Of a stretch of 64,000 nucleotides of DNA, positions 41,301 to 53,300 are shown piece after piece. The translations under genes were made by a program, and so were the position numbers. Each line of letters starts with the position of its first letter. The stretch's first letter is position 1. The notes under the pieces were generated by a model. It ran no database searches, was not told the origin of the DNA, and saw nothing but the letters and a program-made list of their open reading frames with translations. This DNA comes from Cryptomeria japonica (taxonomy: Eukaryota > Streptophyta > Pinopsida > Cupressales > Cupressaceae): NCBI RefSeq assembly GCF_030272615.1, contig NC_081415.1, positions 260,958,425 through 261,022,424 on the forward strand, written 5' to 3'.

Positions 41301-44300
41301 AATTAATGGTTTGATGGTATTAAGGTTATCGGATTCTCCTTGTCTGATAGTTGGCGAGGATACATGCCTTAACCCGCATCATGATTGATCTGATTTCATT
41401 GGATTCTTTGATCATATAGTTAAAATGTCTTCAATCTGATTTGCATAAGGAGTCGGATGTTCATATGTGAAGTTTATCAGAGTCTAATTAGTAAAAAGTC
41501 ATTCATATCTTCATGTAAGTATGGTCATCGACTTCATTGGGTATAGTTGGAACGGAGGATGGATTGGATGGCCATATGTTTGTCATCATGACGATTTGCT
41601 TCTTCTGTGGATGATCTGTTCATGACCTTATCATCTTATGCATTGTTCTTTCGGAATTCATGTATGGAATGGTATGATTGTGAGCAAGTGTGCAGAAGGT
41701 TGTGGTCATCATGCTTGGCAACTATAGAGAATGTGTATTTCCTCTTTTGATGGAAGATCAATTGCTTATTTCAAGGATGCTTGCAAGTCTTTATTATTTA
41801 TGATATGATGCTAACTAATTCATTGCAGGTATATAATGAACCATCAGTGAAGCTCTTCTCCTTGCAGGTAATTAATCCTACAATCCCTGAGACACCTTGT
41901 ACTCTGACCTACCTACTAGAAATCTTCTCTCAATTAATTCAAATATGCTATCCTACAATCCCTCGAATGAGATCACCTCAAGAACACCCTAGAGAGATCT
42001 TTCAGTTCCACAAGTATCCAATCATGTGATTGTTTTCATCTCCACAAGCTGCTAGTTCAAACCCTTGCTTTAGCTCTCAAGCCAAACTCTCCAAAATGTT
42101 TTTCCTGTGAATAAAAAGATTGAACAGTCAAACTCTATTTATTTCTTCTTTTCAAAAACCCCACATAAAATGAAATTATGCTTTAGCTTCATAATCTTTT
42201 AATATTTCACTTTATTAATTTCACTTATCACTCCCTACGTTAGGCACTCAACATGAAATTAAATAAAATATTAAAAAAAACACCTTATATCTCCCTTTTT
42301 GGTGCCCACCCATATAGCCTCTTTTAATAAATTAAAATAACATTAAAGTTACTCAAGCTTTTTTTTATATAATGTTATTCTAATATTAGTGCTTTGGGGC
42401 TAACATAACTACAAATAAATATCAATTCCAGCATCCAACCAACCTTCCAAAAACAGAAAGTCTCTCAACTGACCATGTCAGCAATCCTTCTGTGACTTAC
42501 TAAAAATAGTAAGTATGGTTTTGTTACTTCTAAAAATAGTATGGATAAAACACATCTAAGTGCTCCTACAAACTTCCTACAAGGACATCCAATCTCTGAA
42601 CGGGTTCCCTACCAACTCAATTAGCCTACGAGAAACAAGGTCTATAGGCTTATCATATAAATAATGATGATACTTAGGAAGGGGACATTACAAAATTGAG
42701 CAACGGAATTTTTAGGAAGTAGATTTTTGTAGTTCACAGTTATTTTGTACACCGTAAATATGTTTCCAACCATTGCATAGCTATGTCTAAAAGATCTGGA
42801 CAATCCTTACTATCACTTGGGTTTCCTACTTCATCTTCCAATTATCATATGGAGGATGAAATGCTTCATAGGTATACAAACTCTTTAGGATTCACATAAA
42901 GGTCCTTAAAAGTTAACCAGTTACAGAACTGAAAGATGATCTGCAAATTATGTCTCGTGGAAGAGAGCCAAAAAAAACATCTTAAAATTTCTTTGTTTGA
43001 ATGAAAAAACAAATATAAGATTGCTACCTACCCCCACCTTTCTACCACAACTATATTGCTATACTTATCTATTGTTCTCCTTGATAGCGATGATATGTCT
43101 TATTATTTTATCTTATTTTTCCATTGTTTAATTGAAAATTGGATTAGAAAGTTAAGATTTCACAATAATTATATTTTTCCTTTTCTTTAAACAATTTTAA
43201 AAGGATCTTGCAAGTTTCTGTAAATTTATTAAGGAGCGCATCTATGAGAATTTTAAGTAACCTAAATTTGACTAACTAGGAAATCAAACACACTAATATT
43301 TCAATCAAATTCTCAAACATTCTTAATTTTAAGATTCAAAAGCTAAAACAACAAATGTAAAATGGTAGCAAGTTTAGCGATTACTAAACAAAGAAAATAT
43401 CAATGTTGTTAACGATAAGTCATCAGTAGGAATTTAAGCATGCATCAAGTGTCCAAATTGTTTTCTCGTCCATGGTTAATGATACTAAAGAAAAAATTTA
43501 ATAAGAATGGATATCTGGAGAATCAAGGTCAAATTATATAACATGTTCTATAAGCTGCAAAATATTCATGAGTTCTACAGTTAAAGCAGTAGCAAGAAAC
43601 TAATGTATAGATAGGAATTTACAAAAAAACAAAAAGCAATTACTAAAACTTGGAAATATTGTTCTTTCTTGAAATAATTAGCTCATCTAATGGCAATTTA
43701 GTGCTGCTAAATTATCAAAACAATATTTCATTTCAATTAAACTTAAAATTTTCAGGCATCATACAAATTGAGTTTGTAAAAGAAAATTAACAAAAGTAGC
43801 ACAACGAAAGATTAGCTAAATTTCAGTATTAACAATCTACAAACTTTAAGGGATTTATGACTATAATGATAAAATGTTGAGATAGAACAATTACCTTCCC
43901 CATCCATCCCAATGAGGTTGATATGTTTCTCTAATAGGTGCATTTGGAAATGCACATGAAAAACATGATACCCCTTTAGTACCAGTGGTGATGTATTGGT
44001 CTGCATAACTCATGTCACCAACCATTAAGATCAATGAAGGGTCATTTTGATTCAGATGATCAATGGTAGTAGAAGAATTGCCCGTAAGACCCAAATCTCC
44101 AATTATTGCTATCCGATGAGGATAATTATGTGGGCTTGGCAAAGGTGGTGTCATAAATGCATGCTCTTCACTCATAGCCAACAAAGAACTGTCCCCACAT
44201 TTGTAGTAGTACTTTGTATTTGAAGAGAGCCCTGGACCAATTGTAAATTGTAAGGCTTTTCTTTGATCTATGAAATTAAACAGTGACTTCTTGTGTTCCC

Positions 44301-47300
44301 TACAATTCATCATCATTCAGATTACATAAAGAAAAAATGAGACATTGTTTAAAAGAAAAAAGATTGAATATGTTCAAACCAATTTGAAAAGAATTGTCAT
44401 GTCAGACATTGGTTTTAGTCATGGTAATATACATTTGGCAACATCCAAATTACACAGTACTTCCTCCAATAAAACAAAAAGCATCCAATGTAATGTTCTT
44501 TTTGGATATATACATCTTTATGAAAAACATATCATATATAATATCAAATATATTCTTATATGTATCTAATATATACATATATATTACATATATAATATAA
44601 ATATATGTATCTATATATGTATGTGCATGTGTTTGTGTATATGTGTGTGTGTCAATCCACTTCTAGACGAACCCCTTTTACGGCCAAGGATATGTCATTC
44701 CTAAACATGGATAAACCAACTCATCAGCAAAAAGTGAGTGATAACAGACCAATTGCGAAGAGTGGCTAATCTCTCCTTCACTTTAGGTTCAACTAGACCC
44801 AACAAGGTGTTCCTAGAGGTAATATTTAACAAGATTTAATCAAAACTAAATTAGAAAAGAAAATTGTAGTAGTATTCAAATGTATTCTTTGACCCCAGAT
44901 TCTATCACTAGATAAACGACTAATGCACTACTATAACCTAAGTCACCAGGTTCGAATTCGAATTCGAAGTTCGACAACTTTGACATTCGAATGAAGTTCG
45001 ATGAGGGAAAAATTCTAAATGTATAAAATTCGAATTAAGTTCGCCATATGTATAAATATGCCAAATATATTCTATAAAACAACCAATCTTTCATATGGGG
45101 GATGGTTCCATATGAATTGCTAATAAGGTTTATTGTAAGTAACATCTTTATCTCATCTTATGAGAATAACAGAATCACCAAATACTGGAATACTTCACTG
45201 ATTGGGTAATAAATTATCATCTTCAGCATTTTTTTTCTCATCCTAATTGAGGGTTCTAATAGACATAAATATCCTGAAGAAAGAACGGGTTAATGGGTTT
45301 TAATTAAAAAAAAAAAGATGGGTTTAAAAAATAATAACAGAAGAAGGAGGCCAAATATTTATTAAAAAAAAAATTATTTATTTTTTTTTATTTTTTAGTT
45401 CGGCGAATTTCAACGATTTTTTTTTTTTTTTGAAGTTCGACAAATTTCGAACTTCAAGGATGAAATTCGGCCGAACCTAGTGACTTAGACTATAACCTCT
45501 ATTAAACTAATAAAGAAATCACTGCAAGAGTCCAAGATGTGGGTATGCAAAACATGATTCCCTTAAGGTAGAAATCCTTTAAGGCTTGTTTGAGATGTTT
45601 CCCTAGTTAAATATTGAACAATGAAATGCATACAAACTACTTCCCACTCCTACACTACTGATTAAAATCATTTTCAGTTTAAAACTTTAAAGTACATGGA
45701 GACTCAAACACTTTTAGGACTAGTGCCTTAAATTGGGCTACGGATTCACAATAAACCAAAAGAAATAGAACATAAAAATAACAAAGGAGATATGCAATTT
45801 AATTAAAGGAACTAAAAGAATTAAAAAAGGGAAACTGAAGGGGTGGCATGGTAATTTTTACAAATGGCCTTTAAAAAATGCAAGTGTTTTATGGTAGCAA
45901 TACTTTTTGTTAGATATGGTAGAGATGATGGTGAGTGAGATAATAGCTAGGGCTTGGGGAGACAAGGAAATCCTAGCAGTAGTGTGGCAACAGTTCATGC
46001 TTCATGACAGCAAAGGTTTAGCATCTAGTGAAGGAAATGACTCATTTACAGCTGCTAACAGTGATAGAAAAGGGAATCATCTTTCCTCATTTTGTCCTTG
46101 GCAGTGTGGCATTAAGGTGGCAAAGCATGGCAATTGGTTAAAATTTACTTGACAAAATTTGTTGGATCGAGAGTGCTTGGTGGCAATCAAAAGGCAGCTT
46201 CAATTCTCATCGTTTCTTTGCCTTAGCTGTTGGAACCTCTCTCAATGCTTTCTGTTGATGATGTGGTCTTGCAAATTGTAGAGCAACGATAAGACAATGA
46301 ACTACTCTGGGTGCAAAAATGCGTCTAACATGTTTCATGTGTGCAGTGACTTTGTAAAGTTCTACTTCCAGTAGTTAAGGGCAGTCATCCTCCCACTTTG
46401 GTTCAAGTTTCAGCAGTTGAATATATCAGGAATATGAGGGATGTTAATATTGGGGCTTGCAGACCTAGGTAGAGAGGTGTTGCATGGTTCTCCAACCAAT
46501 GTAATGTCCCCAATTCTCTAGTTGCTATCCAGATGCTTAAAATTCACCTGTCACCCATCTCCACAAGTGAAGTTCAATGTTGGGAGATCATGGGTTAGCC
46601 AAAGGGGGACCTATACTGAGACAAATTTTACTTTGGTAGGCCATTTTAATAAAACTTTATAATATTAAGTTATAAAGTTACTTTTTCTAAATTTAGAAAA
46701 AGTAAATAAAAGTGACTTATAAGTTACTTCATCTTTTAATAAATGACTTTATATTTAAAAGTCCCTTGCACACTTTCCTAGGAGAGTTTAATAATTAAAA
46801 AGCAGTTCAATTTTCATGATGAAGACCCCCCTCAAGATGGCACCACTTTCTAGCTTATGTACGGCAACATTGGGACTAGCAATTGGGCATTAGAAGTGAT
46901 AATCAGCAAGTGAAATGACATTTGCAGCCTTGGCAGGTTTGATTCTACATATCTGAGCAGTTTCCAGACATTTTCCAGCAGGTTGTGGCATCCAAAGTTC
47001 AAAATTACATCATCCAGGGCCAGCCATACCATTAATCCTTGCCTGGGATTCATTAAAAATAATTTGGAGGGTTTACAGTTGGTTCTTTTGCATAAAATTC
47101 ATTGTCAGCATTAGGAATAAAGAAATAAATCATTCTTTCAAGCTTATGACAACTTTGGAGAGAGATATGAGCAAATTAGTGGGGAAAATTGACCAATTTC
47201 AGTGAAGTCTCCTGGGAGCCTGAGGGAAATAGCAGCAGTTTCATTTATTTATGCAAGATTTGTTTTTGATAATTATTATTTAGGAGAATAAAACTTCAAG

Positions 47301-50300
47301 GAGCAGTTAGAACACCTTGGAAGCTCATGTAGCAGCATCTGGATTCATTTAAGTCAATAAAGAAGCCCTCCAGGCAAGGCGTTGGACCCCTGGTAGGGCA
47401 ATTTTAGCATATCATCGTTGAATTCTATTATTTATTGGCATTTGTTAATTGTTGTTAGAAAATCAGTCAATCTGAAATTTTATTTCCAGTCAATAGCTTA
47501 TGTTTTATCAATGTTATTCAATTGCATTGTCAAATTCTCAAAGCATATATATTACAAAAACACAAAAAAGCATAAAACCTCAAAAACAAACATATAAAAC
47601 CAAATTCCCCTACCGCTGGCCAAAGAAATCAGAATCAGAAAATTAAATCAGATTGCTTCAATTAGAACTTGGCATCTTTCAACCAAAGATCCTAGGGATT
47701 CTCTTGTGGCAATGGCTTACTGGGGAGGAAGATAAGTGGTAGGGGCTCAGACCCAAGAAATATCTCTTCTTTAGAGGATCGTGGGTGCCTGCCTTCTCTA
47801 ATTTTGGGGGACTTTCCTCTTAAGATTGATGCTTGTCCCTCAAATAATTCTTCCTTACAAGTGTATTGTTGTTGCAACTAAAAAGATTGGAGATTGTTCG
47901 TTCATTTGTCATTTTATGATCTAAAAGTTGTGGAGATGAAATTTTCAAGGGAACTGAGCTTTCTTGGCCTCATCTTGAGATACTTTCCCTCCCTCCTTTT
48001 TCTAAAGGTTTTATTTCCTCTTCAATTCTTTTTGAATGAAGATAGGAATTTTTTTGGAGTAATGGCCCATGATTCCAAGGGAAGTCTAGTTTGTATACAT
48101 GTTCTTGACAGGTTTTCTTTGATCTTGAAGATGTGTCTTTCTCAAGGGTTCCTTTTTGGATCCATCTTTATAATCGTCCTCTGGTTTTTCAATCTGCCAA
48201 TTTGATTTGAAAGCTATCTGGAAAGATTGGGGTCGTTGTCATATATTGTGTAGCCGAGAGACGCATCTCCGACCCCCTAGGAGGTGTCTTGAACACTGAG
48301 ACACGTCTCCAGTACCGGAGACCTTGCCTAAGACGTCTCTAGTCATTGGAGACTTTCAACTGCAGTCTCTTGAAGACTCCCGCTGTCTCCCACATAAATA
48401 AAGCAACAGAACCTAAAACAAAAAACGCCAAGAAGCTGGAAAATGAACACGCCATGGAAGGAAAAACAGGGGCCAAGGCAAGGCAAGAACCAACACTAGC
48501 TGACAGGACCACAAGTATTTGCCATTTGGCTATTTGCAATTTGATTCAAAACTCAAAAGTTTCATATTTTCTATATTCTTGCTATTGTTCTTTTAATTCC
48601 TTTATGCAAACTTTGCGGTATACAGTATACACAATGGGGGTGAATTCTAATAGATTGTTGGGAATCAAGAATGTCTGTGATAATACAATTTCTTTCTTCA
48701 TCCTTGTGAGTATGTCTATATTCATATTCTCATATATATACTCACACAGAATAGCAAAAGGATTTGCAATGTTGAAAGATTCAACTTGTTGGCTTGGGCC
48801 CTTGCCTTTAGTTTTCTTGTACACTTTGTCAAATTTGATTGATTCCTATTAAGTTTCCTTTGCTTTTGATGGATGTTTCGGTTCTAGATGAACTCTTTGC
48901 TCCTTTATCCTATACATCTGGATTGTTGTTGTGTAGTTGGTGCTTCCTTTTCCTTCTAAATGTTTGTCATTGCCTGTTTAGTATTTGGGCTACCCTTGCC
49001 AAAGAATTTGCAGTGTTGAAAATTCAATGTCATGATGTTTTCTATAAATTATTAAATTATATTAAAAAAATGGTGTCTCCAAGTACTACCATCTCCTATT
49101 TTCAAAAATAGATGTACCAGTACCAGCACTAGTACCAACACTAGTCTCCTAGCAACCTTGGTCATATATGACCCTAATTTAGATAGATATATCAATAGCT
49201 TTGCCAAGGTCTATGTGAATGTTGACCTTTCTAGCCCTATCATTCAATCCATTCACATTCTTTCTTCTTACTGCACCTAGCTTCAGTTTGTGGATTTTAA
49301 AGGTCCGCCTTTTAGGTGTTTTGCCCACAATCAGATTAAACACCAGAAGTTTGAAGGAACGTCCTCCAAGAAGTCTCAACAGAGTTCATTAAAGTTGGAA
49401 ATGTGTATTGAAAAGTAATAAAATAGTGTTGTAATATGATATAATGGTCATCTTAGTCATTTAGTTAGTATTTAGAAACTTTTGTTTATGTCTTTCATCT
49501 TTAGTTAGTTTTAGGAAGTTTCCATGCTGTCTTTCGTGTTTCTATTCTCGATCATTTCCGTTATAGAAAGATTGTCTTGTAATTTTCTATATAAGGAGTA
49601 TTCCTCTCCTTAATTAAAAACAACATCGAATTATCATTTCATGGTATCATAGCAGAGGTTGCTCTAAGTTTTCTAGCGAATTTAAATAAAAACAAATTGT
49701 GGCTTCTACCTTTCGTCTAAATTATTTTGAATCGTTTTTTTTATGAAAAACGCAATTCAGTATTGGACATCACAAAAGGGTTCGTTCGCGCGAGGGTTTT
49801 CGGCAAGGAAATATTCGAGGGTTTTTTGTTAATGGGTTTCCACTATTTGTTGGCTGGTTCAAATTTTTTGATTAATGGAAGGTTTTTTTATTTTTTCCAA
49901 AAAAATCATGGAAGGGTTTTCACATGATTTTTTCCATTAAAATCATGGAGGGTTTTTTGAAGGTCGTGTTTTGTTTGCGGCTACAACCTGTTTTCCTTGT
50001 GATGTGTTTTTTTTGTTTTACCACGTGATGAAGGGCTTTGGCCACAAAGCAAGGATTTCTATGTTTTCTGGTGTTTTGCATGATTTTTTGAAAAACCATG
50101 GGTTTTTTCTCTGTTGGAGGGCTTTCTGATTTTTTCCACAAAAAATCATGACTAGTGTTGCTGTTTTTTGGATTTTTTACATTTTTTTCCAAAAAAAGTC
50201 ATGATGGGTTTTTTGTGTGGTTTTGAGAAGCTAATCTCAATGTCTCTGATAGAAGGAGGGATGACTTTTATTACCCAACATCATGTTGGAAGGATTGTAG

Positions 50301-53300
50301 TAGAAGGATTATGGTAAACTTGGTCATATCTAGAACTTTTGCAGAACTAGGGAGACTCTTAGCAATAGGCTCATGTCACAAAGCATACTGAGAAGGGGGC
50401 AGCCTTATATGCATTTGTGACCAAATGACATGCAGATTATGTCAAGTTCTTTGTAAGGTAGTTAGTAGAATGACCATTACAGGAGGGTATTAAAATAATA
50501 TTGTAATATTATTGATATAATGGTCATCTTAGTCATTTAGTTAGTATTTAGAAACTTTTGCTTATGTCTTTCGTCTTTAGTTAGTTTTAGGATGTTTCCT
50601 TTCTGTCTTTCGTGTTTCTATTCTCAATCATTTCCATTATAGAAAGATCATCTTATATTTTCTATATAAGGAGTATTCCTCTCCTTAATTAAAAACAACA
50701 TTGAATTATCAATTCAAAAAGGGGCAGCCTAATGAAGACATTGTGTGGCAGAACCATGGTTTATTTTTGGCTTCTTGGAAATGGAAGTCTGTGAGTATAC
50801 CTATTCGGGAACATCAAGATCCCCCTTCAATTTGTGCAGTGGATCAGGTTCAGGTGATTGTTTCAGATGGAGGTGCAGATAAGGACAGACAGGATAATTT
50901 GGTTCTTTGAGACTTTCCTTCAGAAGTTCAGAGTCGGATGTTTTAGATTGCTTGGGAGGAATTGCCTCAGTGGAGAGGTCGCATGCCGTGGATAAATCCA
51001 AGAAGCAGCAAGGTCAGAAATTGAGCATTGGAGGCCCAGGAAGTGATTGATGAGGGTTCCCAATAGACTATGGAGAAATCTCCTCACCCATAGGAGCAGG
51101 AGAGGGTGATTCTTGCAAACACATGAGGGTGTTTGCTTTTTGGGGTTTTGAGGGTTTGTTGGCTCTAAGCTTTTCAGACTTTGCTTTGGGCATTGCCTAT
51201 GGATGGGGTCGATAGAGATTCCATCAATGGTTGTGCTCACTTTGCCCCTTCCCTTCCCTTCCCTTCAAACAGATGCCGCTTAAGGACTGAAGTTGTGGAA
51301 TACTTCATCTTGTAAGTGTTAGTGAAGCAGATTCATGTAATGTATATGTCACAATCCCTTTTGATACTAATGGAACATGGGGCCCACTCATCTAATCCGT
51401 AGCATTGAGTTTGTGGCTAGCAGCATAGGAATGGCAAATAGATAGGTTGCAGTTACTTCAGTTTAAAGTTAACTAATGAAATAGGCAGTTGAGTTGAAGT
51501 GAGCTTTTCTTGCTGCAACTGCTAGTTAGCTAGGTCAGATTTAGTTATCTCAGACTTATCAATTAACTAGATTGCCTATGATTGAGGAATGAATCAGATT
51601 TGGTTATCTCAAACTTGTCCGTTGACTGATTGGGATTGCCTATGATTGAGGAATGAAAAAAAAAAGAATGGAATACAAGAAGCATTGGGGGAAAACAGAA
51701 GCGAATACTCAGATTCAAAATAAAAAAAATTACTCTTGGGAGTGTGATGACTGTGCACAGCAGCTTGTGGTGTTTGGAGATGGAAATCCTCCAGGAATAG
51801 ATCCAGTTTCAGAATGTCACCAGGATTATCAAAGGTGTTATCAGATTCATATGTAAAGTGTGCCTAGTAATTTGTTAAAGAATGGTAAATTTTACTTTGC
51901 ATGTGTGTTGCTTGAAGAAAATATAAAAAATGCAAAACAATGTTTATTGCTGGAGTATTTCTGGGTTTATCATTTGTGCATTTAGTTGAGGTTTCTGTAG
52001 TATATTGTAAGTAGCTTAACGCCAAAGGATGTAATCTTGTAACTTGTAAGATAGATCGTTGAAAAAGTGTTGGTGGAAAATCTATCAATGTAATGTAATC
52101 TTTATAATGTACAACAAACAGAAATCAGGTTCCTTTAGTATGTATGTTACAGACATTAGAAGAAAGGTTGAAAATAGCAATCCGTATTTCTAGAGAGATC
52201 CTAGAAGTCCCATCACGACATGATCAAGTAGATTGGTGCTAAAACAGCTCATTGTACCAACCGTCACTATCAACGTTGGTGTTTGGCAAAGGCCACAACT
52301 GGAGCTAAAGCTAATGTTTGGTTAGGACTGCAACCTGAGCCAATATCAGGGTTATTGGCTTAGGACCATAAACTGAGTGTGGTGTGATTAAGAGGATTGA
52401 TGGATAGCGTAAGTTGCGTTCCTCCTTTCTAGACAGAAGTTGAAATTTCCATCATAAAATGGGCAAGCAGCTTATGATTAGGAGGATTAAATGTGTCGTG
52501 ATTAAGAGGATTGATGGATAGCGTAAGTTGCGTTCCATCTTTCTAGGCAGAAGCTGAAATTTCCATCATAAAATGGGCAAGCAGCTTATTGGTAGAGCAG
52601 CTCGCTAGCTGGAAGAGGTTCTGATTTTCAATTCCCGACTGACCAAAATTCTAAGTTCAAATCCTAGGGTGTCAAAAAATTTAACTAGACTTGACTCTCA
52701 ACCAGTGAGCTGCTTTACCAGGGGTTTAGTTGCTCTTTAGATGATTCTCTCTACTGACAAAATGAATCCAACTATCTTGTTTATATGAAATTCATAGCCA
52801 ACAACCTTGTATACTTTTCTCTATCCGGCATTAGGATTCGTCATAGAACAAAGAAACAAATGCACAGGACTGGAGCTTGATACCCAATTCACCACTTTGC
52901 CAAATCCATTATGAAGAAAAATATGAAACAAGGAAAATTGGGCATTGCGAGTAGAGCACAAATCGTCTGCATGCAAAATAATTGGCAACAAACAAATTCG
53001 TACCTTCAAGACGAACATGATGAATGATGCCAGAAGTGTAATTGAGAAGGCCCTCAAAAGGATATATCTGGCTGTAGACAGACGAGCTCCCCGCTGAACA
53101 GATGTGAGGTTGCCACTATGTGTACCGTAATATACCTCACTTCCAACACTGGAAGGATCCAGAGGGGTAACTTTGGGCCCTATTTGAGCGTCCCCTGAAA
53201 CCCATCACACAAAATTATGCCTATGCATTTGTCTGAAAAAATGAATAATTATGATGATAAAAGTTAGAGGTATTTCTTCACAAACTGTGTTCTTATCAGA

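Larger units (their letters stand above)
39248..42692 (-). mobile_element. Long LTR-like unit with AAATT target duplication (probable solo LTR)
   Basis: Ends are TGAAATGTCCCA (39248) and, on the minus strand, TGTAATGTCCCC (42692), a 12-bp terminal inverted repeat with two mismatches. Both ends are flanked by AAATT (39243-39247 and 42693-42697). No gag-pol was found. Inside are an imperfect direct duplication (39700-40404 without the TRIM; 41915-42255) and a TRIM insertion. Minus orientation is assumed from the TGTAATGTCCCC end. It could also be a non-autonomous element with unresolved internal structure. Confidence 0.55.
49416..50716 (+). mobile_element. Small copia-like LTR retrotransposon without coding region, 1301 bp
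   Basis: Direct LTRs 49416-49641 and 50488-50716 (about 226 and 229 bp), nearly identical over GATATAATGGTCATCTTAGT to TTCCTCTCCTTAATTAAAAA, with CTATATAAGGAG as TATA box. TGGTATCATAGCAGAGG after the first LTR is a tRNA-Met-type primer-binding site; CAGGAGGG before the second is the purine tract. AAAAG flanks both sides (49411-49415, 50717-50721). The 846-bp interior has only repeats of an AAAATCATGG..GGGTTTT module and no gag-pol. The LTRs start TA instead of TG. Confidence 0.88.
45900..51260 (+). mobile_element. Decayed LINE ORF1 (DUF4283 and zinc-knuckle type), split by three insertions
   Basis: Host pieces are at about 45900-46499, 47682-48246, 49162-49415 and 50717-51260. Readable parts: a DUF4283-like stretch (FFGVMAHDSKGSLVCIHV, LWFFNLPI.FESYLERLGSL) ending at 48246. 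It resumes at 49162 as YDPNLDRYINSFAKVYVNVD and VDFKGPPFRCFAHNQIKHQKF, a degenerate zinc-knuckle region. After the third insertion the frame KLEMCIEK runs on as GQPNEDIVWQNHG. No ORF2 follows, so it is 3' truncated or rearranged. The N-terminal limit is uncertain. Confidence 0.65.
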
